DNA of 15,143 nucleotides from JBBQSN01 sp038213835 (lineage in GTDB: Bacteria > Actinomycetota > Actinomycetes > Actinomycetales > CAWJMD01): assembly GCA_038213835.1 (NCBI GenBank), contig JBBQSN010000086.1, positions 1 through 15,143 of the forward strand. The letters are read 5' to 3'. Position 1 is the stretch's first letter; every line of letters starts with the position of its first letter. A program made the translations under genes and the position numbers. The notes under the pieces are model-generated. The model was not told the DNA's origin. It worked only from the letters and a program-made list of their open reading frames with translations, and searched no databases. This document shows, one piece after another, positions 1-5,461 of this stretch.

Positions 1-416
1 GTGGCCATCTGGACCTTCTCCAGGTAGTTGACCCCGACCAGACCGTCGTGGCCCTCCTTGGCGAGGAACACCTCGACGAAGTTGGCGACGACGGCGAGCT
101 CGCGGGCCTTGCGAGTTCCGGTCAAGGCCAGCTTGGGCACCGGGACGTATGGCGCTCCCGCCGGGCGTCCGTCCTCGCGGAGGTAGCGGTCCAGCACCCA
201 CTCCGCCACGTCCGTACGGGGAAAGGCGGCCAGTGCCCGGCGCGCGTGACCGCCCACGTCGCCGTCCTGCAGCCGGCGGGCCAGCACGATGTCGAGTGCG
301 GTCCCGGAGACCACCCCGAGCTGACCGGTACGGGAGACGGCGCGGGCCAGCTGCCAGGACGAGACGGCGACGCCCATGCCGCCCTGGATGACCATGGGAC
401 GAAGCGGAGCGGGCAC
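1..416 (-). CDS. Nitronate monooxygenase / 2-nitropropane dioxygenase-like protein, N-terminal part
   Basis: Partial gene: the N-terminal 138 codons are present and the rest lies beyond the left edge. The start is GTG at 416-414, with an AGGAGG ribosome site at 427-422 five bases upstream. The N-terminus reads VPAPLRPMVIQGGMGVAVSS, then a segment containing GVVSGTALD. The QGGMG near the N-terminus and the following GVVSG are the phosphate/FMN-barrel signature of the NMO/2-nitropropane dioxygenase family, FMN enzymes that oxidise nitronates. Related proteins include FabK-type enoyl reductases and PfaD-like proteins, which share this N-terminus, so the substrate is uncertain. The catalytic His region is outside the window. 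The gene is divergent from a two-component system, and palindromes 28-45 nt upstream suggest repressor control. Confidence 0.8.
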   Translation of the reverse strand, partial: MPAPLRPMVIQGGMGVAVSSWQLARAVSRTGQLGVVSGTALDIVLARRLQDGDVGGHARRALAAFPRTDVAEWVLDRYLREDGRPAGAPYVPVPKLALTGTRKARELAVVANFVEVFLAKEGHDGLVGVNYLEKVQMA

Positions 417-437
417 GACGGCCTCCTGGCTACGGTG

Positions 438-459
438 GCGTAAGTTACGCTTCCGTAAC
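438..459. promoter_or_regulatory. Overlapping inverted repeats, likely TetR-type operator of the NMO-like gene
   Basis: Two perfect palindromes overlap. GCGTAA-G-TTACGC occupies 438-450 and GTTACG-CTTC-CGTAAC occupies 444-459. This gives three alternating CGTAA/TTACG half-sites. On the minus strand a TAACTT -10-like hexamer (447-442) lies inside them, about 20 nt upstream of the AGGAGG of the NMO-like gene. A repressor bound here would block that promoter. The half-site style resembles TetR-family operators; the regulator itself is not in the window. The symmetry is seen directly; the function is inferred. Confidence 0.5.
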
Positions 460-557
460 CTTGGCGTTCCGCGGCGGTCCCGACCAGAGACTTTGGTCCC
501 GATCCGCGCCGGGACAGCCGCTGTGACCTGCGGCTCGTACACAACCCGAACGTGGCG

Positions 558-595
558 TTGACGCCCCGCGACCCTCTTGCGCCGATACTTCGGAG
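558..595 (+). promoter_or_regulatory. Possible promoter of the two-component operon (leaderless)
   Basis: A -10-like hexamer GATACT at 584-589 is followed by six bases and then the GTG at 596. That is the spacing expected if transcription starts on the G of the start codon. A TTGACG at 558-563 could serve as -35, but the 20-nt spacer is longer than ideal. The GGAGG at 592-596 runs into the GTG and cannot act as a normal ribosome site for it. This is an inference from spacing only. Confidence 0.35.
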
Positions 596-1291
596 GTGGA
601 ACCAACCGCGCCGACCAAGGGGCTGGTGCTCGTCGTCGAGGACGAGGGCGCCATCGCCGACCTGATGCGGCTCTACCTCACCCGCGAGGGCTTCGGCGTG
701 CACGTCGAGCGGGACGGCCGCTCAGGGCTCGCCGCCGCCCGGCGGCTGCAGCCCGTCGCCATCGTGCTTGACGTCGGCCTGCCGGAGATGGAGGGCACCG
801 AGGTCTGCCGGCTGCTGCGCGCCGCGGGCGACTGGACGCCCGTCCTCTTCGTCACCGCGCGCGACGACGAGGTCGACCGCATCCTCGGCCTGGAGCTCGG
901 CGCGGACGACTACATCACGAAGCCGTTCAGCCCGCGCGAGCTGGTGGCCCGCGTCCGCACCGTCCTGCGACGCTCGCGTGGCGAGACCGGTCGGCCGCCG
1001 CTGCGCCTCGGCCCTCTGCTGCTCGACCCCGAGGCACGCCGGGTCAGCACGGAGGACGGCACCGAGATCGCCTTGACGGCAACGGAGTTCGACCTGCTGG
1101 CCCACCTGATGCGCAAGCCTGGCCGGGTCTTCACCCGCGAGCAGCTGCTCTCCGAGGTCTGGGGCTACGCGGCCGCGGCCGGGACCCGCACCGTCGACGT
1201 CCACGTCGCCCAGCTGCGGGCCAAGCTCGGGCCGCGCCAGCCGGTGCGCACGGTCCGCGGCGTCGGCTACTCGGTGGAGGCCGTGCCGTGA
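596..1291 (+). CDS. OmpR/PhoB-family response regulator
   Basis: Two-component transcription factor of 231 residues, the usual family length. The receiver domain covers about residues 9-125, with acidic pocket E15-D16, phosphoacceptor D59 (IVLDVGLPEMEG), T87 and K109 (ITKPF). The winged-helix DNA-binding domain covers about 135-230, with LTATEFDLLAHLM and the C-terminal RTVRGVGYSVE hairpin. The GTG at 596 was chosen because the first receiver strand follows after ten residues; the next in-frame GTG at 626 would leave almost no N-terminus and lacks a clear ribosome site. The stop overlaps the start of the histidine kinase by four bases (GTGA), so the pair is translationally coupled. Targets cannot be read from the sequence; self-regulation or control of a neighbour is possible. 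Confidence 0.93.
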   Translation: MEPTAPTKGLVLVVEDEGAIADLMRLYLTREGFGVHVERDGRSGLAAARRLQPVAIVLDVGLPEMEGTEVCRLLRAAGDWTPVLFVTARDDEVDRILGLELGADDYITKPFSPRELVARVRTVLRRSRGETGRPPLRLGPLLLDPEARRVSTEDGTEIALTATEFDLLAHLMRKPGRVFTREQLLSEVWGYAAAAGTRTVDVHVAQLRAKLGPRQPVRTVRGVGYSVEAVP

Positions 1292-2685
1292 GCCGACCCG
1301 TCGCGCGCTCGAGCCTGGCGGTGCGGATCGCTCTGGTGTGCGCGGGGGCGGCCGTCCTGGGTGCCCTCGTCTCCGGCCTGCTGGCGGCCCGCCTGGTCAC
1401 CACCGCCGCCCGGGACGGGGGACGCGAGGCGCTCGCGGCCCAGGCCGACGTCGTCGCGGGGCAGCTCGCCGACGCGCCGGGCCCGACCCGGGCGACCCGG
1501 GCGGTCCTGGACGTGCTGGAGCAGCAGGGGATCGAGCTCGCGGTCGTCAGGGGCGGCAGCGCCACCGGGGCCGGTGCCGAGGTCCTGCGCGCCGTCGACG
1601 TCACCGACCTGGCCGCCGGCCGTGACGTCTCGCAGGTGCGCCGCGACGGCAGGAGCACCTACCTGGTCGAGGGGCGGTCGACGGCGTCCGGGGGTGGCGT
1701 GGCGCTCGTCCAGGAGGCGGAGCGGGCCTCGACACCGGTGGCGCGTCGACTGGCGGGTCGGGTCGTGCTCGCCGTCGTCGTCGGGGCGGTGGCCGCCGTC
1801 CTCGCGGGCGCGACGCTCGCCTGGTTGGTGGCCAGACCGCTGCGCGCGGCTGCGACCGCCGTGGCCGGGCTGCGGGCCGGTCGGCGCGACGTGCGGGTCC
1901 TGGTCGAGGGCCCCGAGGAGGTCGCCCTGCTCGCCACGGGTGTCAACGACCTGGCGGACGCCCTGGCCCGCAGCGAGGCCCGGGAGCGCGAGTTCCTGCT
2001 GTCCGTCTCGCACGACCTGCGCACGCCGCTCACCGCGGTGCGCGGCGTCGCCGAGGCGCTGGCCGATGGCGTGGTCACCGGCGAGGACGACGTGCGGCGG
2101 GCGGGCACGGTCGTCCTCGAGCAGGCGCAGCGGCTGGACCGGATGGTCGCCGACCTGCTCGACCTGGCCCGGCTCGGCGCGCACGACGTGGCGCTCGACC
2201 TGCTCCCGGTCGACCTCGCGGCCCTGGTGGCGGCCACGGCCGACGGGTGGCGCGACCGGGCTGCCGCTTCGGGTGCGCGGGTCGTGACCGAGCTCAATCG
2301 CAGCCACACCGTGGTCACGGACGCGGCACGAGTGCGCCAGGTGCTGGACAGTCTGTGCGACAACGCCGTCCGACATCTCGGGGACGGGGACGTCCTCGTC
2401 CTCGCGGTCACGGAGCACCCGGCAGGTGCCGTGCTCGAGGTGCGCGACAGCGGGCCGGGCCTGGACCTCGACGACTACCCGGTGGCGTTCGAGCGCGGCG
2501 TGCTGGCCGAGCGGCACCGGTCCCGTCGTCCGGGAGGAGCGGGGATCGGGCTGTCCCTGGTCCGGGCCCTGGTGACCCGGCTCGGCGGCCGCGCGGAGGC
2601 CGGCCCGGCCCCCGAGGGCGGTGCGTGCTTCCGGGTGGTGCTGCCGCGGACGGTACCCTTCGAGCCGGAGGGTCGAACCCGCTAG
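1288..2685 (+). CDS. Sensor histidine kinase, two-TM HAMP type
   Basis: Membrane histidine kinase of 465 residues, partner of the preceding response regulator. The start is GTG overlapping the regulator stop. Transmembrane helix 1 is about residues 12-36. An extracytoplasmic sensor of about 115 residues follows (39-155) with no recognised fold. Helix 2 is about 157-182, followed by HAMP (about 183-235). The HisKA domain carries H242 in SVSHDLRTPLTAVRG. The ATPase domain shows N359 (N box, SLCDNAVRHL), DSGPG at 387-391 (G1), an F box at F401 and GAGIGLS (G2) at 417-423. All catalytic motifs are intact, so it should be active. The stop codon TAG shares CTAG with the stop of the convergent gene, leaving no room for a separate terminator. 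The signal sensed is unknown. Confidence 0.93.
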   Translation: MSRPVARSSLAVRIALVCAGAAVLGALVSGLLAARLVTTAARDGGREALAAQADVVAGQLADAPGPTRATRAVLDVLEQQGIELAVVRGGSATGAGAEVLRAVDVTDLAAGRDVSQVRRDGRSTYLVEGRSTASGGGVALVQEAERASTPVARRLAGRVVLAVVVGAVAAVLAGATLAWLVARPLRAAATAVAGLRAGRRDVRVLVEGPEEVALLATGVNDLADALARSEAREREFLLSVSHDLRTPLTAVRGVAEALADGVVTGEDDVRRAGTVVLEQAQRLDRMVADLLDLARLGAHDVALDLLPVDLAALVAATADGWRDRAAASGARVVTELNRSHTVVTDAARVRQVLDSLCDNAVRHLGDGDVLVLAVTEHPAGAVLEVRDSGPGLDLDDYPVAFERGVLAERHRSRRPGGAGIGLSLVRALVTRLGGRAEAGPAPEGGACFRVVLPRTVPFEPEGRTR

Positions 2686-3563
2686 TTGAGCTGGGCCGCG
2701 ACGGCACGGTCGGTGACGTCGATCCGCTCCGGGGCCGCGACGACCTCGTCCTCGGTGACCAGCACCGGACGCCGGAACCCGCGCTCGAGCTCGTCGGTGG
2801 CCGACCAGGCAGCCTGCACGAAGGCGGGGTCGACCCGGGCCAGGTCGTACCAGCCGCGCGAGCGCATGGGCACCGCCACGGCCCGCATGCCGGAGCCGTC
2901 CGAGGCCGCGAGGTGCTGACGCACCAGGTGCGTGGCGAGCAGGGTGGGGACGTCGACGCCCCCCACCGGACGCAGCACCAGCTGGTCCTCGGTGCTGCTC
3001 GTGCCGCCCGTCACGCGGTGGCGCCGGCCCAGGTCGTCGCGACGCAGCCGGTCGACGGCGAGCCGGCCCATGCTCGAGGCGTGCGCCACCAGACCCGGCC
3101 ACCACACCCGGACGGGTACCTCCGCGGCGCGGACCAGGGAGGCGGGCAGGGGCACCACCTCGTCCGGGTCGTCGAGCACGCCGAGCAGTCCGATCCCGCA
3201 CTCCAGCGCGCCGCCCATCGGCCGGTGCAGCGACCAGCCCGCCCCCGGGTGGTCGGCGTGGTCGGGGGGGAGCGCGAGCAGCCGGGCGCAGCCGCGCAGT
3301 GTGCTCGCGGCGTCGTCGCCGAGCGCGGACGTGGCGGCGTGCAGCCGCAGCCAGCGCGACAGCCGTCGGTGCGCGAGGGCCTCGGGCACCTCGCCGAGCG
3401 CCAGCCGGACGTCGTCCCAGCCGAGCCGGGCCGGTCGTGGTCCCTCGATCACCACGCCGTCGTCGGTGGGCGTCACGTCGACGTCGTCGAGCACGCTGAC
3501 GGCCAGCACGGCCCGGCGCAGACGCAGGGTCCCGCGCGTGCCGGGTCCGTCCGCGGGCGTCAT
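2682..3563 (-). CDS. Conserved-looking hypothetical protein, 293 aa
   Basis: I do not recognise this protein. It has 293 residues with no signal peptide, no convincing membrane helix and no catalytic signature I can name. Composition is that of a normal soluble GC-rich actinobacterial protein, and third codon positions are strongly G/C. The N-terminal half is rich in Arg and Leu. The middle holds a Trp/Pro-rich patch (VRVWWPGLVAHA, about 152-163) and the C-terminal part a RSRGWYDLARVDP segment. The ATG at 3563 has no ribosome site, but TACCGT (3575-3570) lies six bases upstream, consistent with a leaderless message. It is convergent with the histidine kinase, sharing CTAG at the stops. The coding call rests on the long open frame and protein-like composition; function is unknown. 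Confidence 0.7.
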   Translation of the reverse strand: MTPADGPGTRGTLRLRRAVLAVSVLDDVDVTPTDDGVVIEGPRPARLGWDDVRLALGEVPEALAHRRLSRWLRLHAATSALGDDAASTLRGCARLLALPPDHADHPGAGWSLHRPMGGALECGIGLLGVLDDPDEVVPLPASLVRAAEVPVRVWWPGLVAHASSMGRLAVDRLRRDDLGRRHRVTGGTSSTEDQLVLRPVGGVDVPTLLATHLVRQHLAASDGSGMRAVAVPMRSRGWYDLARVDPAFVQAAWSATDELERGFRRPVLVTEDEVVAAPERIDVTDRAVAAQLN

Positions 3564-3575
3564 GACGCCACGGTA
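3564..3575 (-). promoter_or_regulatory. Possible -10 element for leaderless transcription of the 293-aa gene
   Basis: On the minus strand TACCGT (3575-3570) fits TANNNT and is separated from the ATG at 3563 by six bases (GGCGTC). This is the same geometry as in front of the response regulator. There is no Shine-Dalgarno sequence and no good -35. Inference only. Confidence 0.3.
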
Positions 3576-3613
3576 GGTCGAGCGGTGAGAAGGCGCCCCG
3601 AGTCAGGCCGACC

Positions 3614-3642
3614 GTGACCCGGACGGGTCACTCACAGGTGAG
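3614..3642. repeat. Tandem inverted repeats in the 200-base intergenic region
   Basis: GTGACCCG-GA-CGGGTCAC (3614-3631) is a perfect 8-bp-arm inverted repeat. It is followed directly by CTCAC-AG-GTGAG (3631-3642), which shares its last base. Further GGGTCAT or GGTCAT motifs occur at 3670-3676, 3754-3759 and 3761-3767, the last overlapping the stop of the phosphotransferase gene. The larger repeat could be an operator for the 293-aa gene, since it lies about 50-70 nt upstream of its start. It could also be a U-tract-less terminator for the phosphotransferase gene (stem GTGACCC, loop of four). The rest of 3564-3763 shows no gene. Confidence 0.5.
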
Positions 3643-3763
3643 CAGGACCCGAACGGGCGCCACCCCGGTGGGTCATGGTCGGGCCGCGGGCCGACGACGC
3701 CAGGGGCCTGCGCGGCGCGCTCGTCCGTGGCGCCGCACCTCACCGGGGGATCAGGTCATGGGG

Positions 3764-4927
3764 TCATGTGGGGTGCAGCGCGCTGTAGCGCCGCACCAGC
3801 GCCCGCGACAGCACCAGGCGCTCGTCGAAGGCGTGCCGGTCCTGCGCGGAGCCGGACCTGCCCGCAGGGGGGAGCAGGTCGTACCGGAACCCGTCGAACG
3901 CCGAGCGGAGCACCCCCGTCGTCGCGGACGCGTCGCGCACGGCGTCGTCCTGGTCGTCGATCCCCTCGGCGTGCAGCCCGTCGAGGTAGGCCCGGTCCAC
4001 CAGGTCCGCGGTCACATCGACGAGCGCGGCGGGACGCAGGCCCGCGTGCACGAGCCCGACGACGAGCTGGGACAGGTCGAAGCCCAGCGCGTGCGGGGAG
4101 CGGAAGGAGATGTCGATGGCGACGAACGTCTCCGGTGCGTCGGCCGGGACGAGCAGGTTCTGCGGGCTGGCGTCGCCGTGCGGCATCGCCTGGACGAACG
4201 TGTCCAGCCGGTCGAGCATGGCCGGCACCTGCTCGCCGAGGAACAGCAGGTCCGACCGCAGGTCGGCGTGGTCGGCCAGCCACGGGTGCGACCAGAGCGC
4301 GTCGTCGCGCAGCGGTCCGAGGCCGCGCACCCGCACCGAGCGCTCGGCGTACATGCGCAGCGCGAAGCCCGGCGGGAGCGGGCAGGCCGCGAGCACCTCG
4401 GGGGACGTGGACCGCGCGTTCCAACGACCCAGCAGGCGTGCTGCTCGCGCGAAGCGCTCGTCGTCCCAGGCCGACCCGTCCTGGACGACGTCCTCCTGCC
4501 AGACGGCGCAGCGGTCCTCGCCCAGGTCGACCACCCGGTGCAGGACCGGGGTGCGCAGGCCGTGCGGCAGCGTGGCCTGCACGGCGTCGTCCCAGAGCTC
4601 GAGCTCGGCCCGCCACGGGAAGGACGCCACGAAGTGATCCGCGTCCTCAGGTGGCAGGAACCGCAGCGCCTCCCAGTGCCGCACGTGCTGGAGCACCTTG
4701 CAGAACAGCGACCACCGGTCGCCGTCGGTCCTCGCGCCGACGAGCCGGTGCAGGGCCGCCGTGGCGGGGGAGCCCGAGACGTAGGGGACCGGCTCGAGCA
4801 GCAGGTCGCCGGCGGCCGCGGCCACGAAGGCGTCGTCGTAGACCGCGGCGAGGGCGTCCCACAGAGCACTGTCCTCCTCGGCGGCTGCGCCGAGCAGGTG
4901 GGCCAGGACGCTGCGCTGCTCCGTCAT
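3764..4927 (-). CDS. APH/choline kinase-fold phosphotransferase
   Basis: 387-residue protein of the aminoglycoside phosphotransferase superfamily, which moves the ATP gamma-phosphate to a small-molecule hydroxyl. The Brenner-type catalytic loop is MPHGDASPQNLLVP, with catalytic D252 and N257. The metal-binding Asp is D272 in AIDISFRSPHALGFD, followed by the aromatic/Asp segment typical of the family. Candidate nucleotide-site residues are K77 (LFCKVLQ) and E86 (HWEALRF). The start is ATG at 4927, which has GGAGG eight bases upstream; the in-frame GTG at 4936 overlaps that GGAGG and is unlikely. The gene is divergent from a MarR regulator 63 bases away with a palindrome between, so MarR control is likely. 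The substrate could be an antibiotic, but also a sugar, amino acid or choline-like molecule. Confidence 0.83.
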   Translation of the reverse strand: MTEQRSVLAHLLGAAAEEDSALWDALAAVYDDAFVAAAAGDLLLEPVPYVSGSPATAALHRLVGARTDGDRWSLFCKVLQHVRHWEALRFLPPEDADHFVASFPWRAELELWDDAVQATLPHGLRTPVLHRVVDLGEDRCAVWQEDVVQDGSAWDDERFARAARLLGRWNARSTSPEVLAACPLPPGFALRMYAERSVRVRGLGPLRDDALWSHPWLADHADLRSDLLFLGEQVPAMLDRLDTFVQAMPHGDASPQNLLVPADAPETFVAIDISFRSPHALGFDLSQLVVGLVHAGLRPAALVDVTADLVDRAYLDGLHAEGIDDQDDAVRDASATTGVLRSAFDGFRYDLLPPAGRSGSAQDRHAFDERLVLSRALVRRYSALHPT

Positions 4928-4958
4928 GGGGAACACCTCCGGTGTCGTCAGGTTGCCG

Positions 4959-4976
4959 TACTACCTGAAGATAGTA
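4959..4976. promoter_or_regulatory. Candidate MarR operator between the divergent genes
   Basis: An 18-bp inverted repeat beginning TACTACCT and ending AGATAGTA pairs at seven of nine positions, with perfect TACTA/TAGTA outer arms. It lies 15 bases before the MarR start and 32 bases before the phosphotransferase start. It also contains TANNNT-type hexamers on the minus strand (TACTAT, 4976-4971) and a GATAGT on the plus strand. The length and symmetry fit a MarR dimer site, and the position fits repression of both genes. The sequence is notably AT-richer than its surroundings. Confidence 0.6.
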
Positions 4977-4990
4977 AGGTGGGTGACCTG

Positions 4991-5458
4991 ATGACCTCCG
5001 TCAACGACGGCCTGCCGGACCACCTACCGGCGCTGCTCGGCCAGGTCCTGGACGACCTCCGTCGCGACCTGGCGTCGGAGAGCGCCGCTCTCAGGGCTGA
5101 CGACGCGTCGGACCCCCTCCGCGGGCTGCGCTGGTCCCAGCTGCGACTGCTGAGCCTCACGCCGCGCGACGGCCTGCGCGTCACCGACATGGCGGACCGG
5201 GTCGGCATGACCAAGCAGGCCCTCGGCGAGTTCGCGAACGTCCTCGAGGAGCGTGGGCTGCTCGAGAGCGTGCGCGACCCGACCGACCGCAGGGTCCGGA
5301 TCCTGCGCCCCACCGCGCAGGGGCTGCAGGCCGTCGCCGCGGGCGACGAGGTCATCGCCAGGGTCGAGGAGCGCTGGCGAGCACGCCTCGGGCAGCGCCG
5401 GTGGGACCAGCTCCGCCGGCTGCTGCGCGAGGTGCACGAGAACGCCTCCGCACCCTGA
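4991..5458 (+). CDS. MarR-family transcriptional regulator
   Basis: 155-residue winged-helix regulator, the usual MarR length. The core is GLRWSQLRLLSLTPRDGLRV then TDMADRVGMTKQALGEFANVLEERGLL, a helix-turn-helix, followed by the wing VRDPTDRRVRILRPTAQG. The DPTDRR wing motif is characteristic of MarR proteins. N- and C-terminal helices should form the dimer interface. The start is ATG at 4991, with AAGGTGGG seven bases upstream. It is divergent from the APH-fold kinase gene, with a palindromic operator in the gap, so it probably represses itself and that gene until a small phenolic or drug-like ligand binds. Its stop is only three bases from the convergent fadB stop, within a short CTGAG-G-CTCAG symmetry at 5455-5465. 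Confidence 0.9.
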   Translation: MTSVNDGLPDHLPALLGQVLDDLRRDLASESAALRADDASDPLRGLRWSQLRLLSLTPRDGLRVTDMADRVGMTKQALGEFANVLEERGLLESVRDPTDRRVRILRPTAQGLQAVAAGDEVIARVEERWRARLGQRRWDQLRRLLREVHENASAP

Positions 5459-5461
5459 GGC

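Noticed and set aside
1267..3201. Minus-strand 644-aa open frame opposite the histidine kinase
   Set aside because: It is antisense to a kinase with all catalytic boxes intact; the composition is low-complexity.
2247..3617. Plus-strand 456-aa open frame across the kinase end and the 293-aa gene
   Set aside because: It is a GC-driven shadow frame with repetitive Gly/Arg/Pro composition and no motif. The opposite-strand frame has normal composition.
4928..4936. GTG at 4936 as start of the phosphotransferase
   Set aside because: It overlaps the GGAGG that is well placed for ATG 4927.
3614..4990. Long plus-strand open frame running into the MarR gene (would give a 614-aa protein)
   Set aside because: It is antisense to the phosphotransferase gene, whose catalytic motifs are clear. 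Its translation is low-complexity and Arg/Gly/Val/Gln-rich; only the part from ATG 4991 is protein-like and has a ribosome site.
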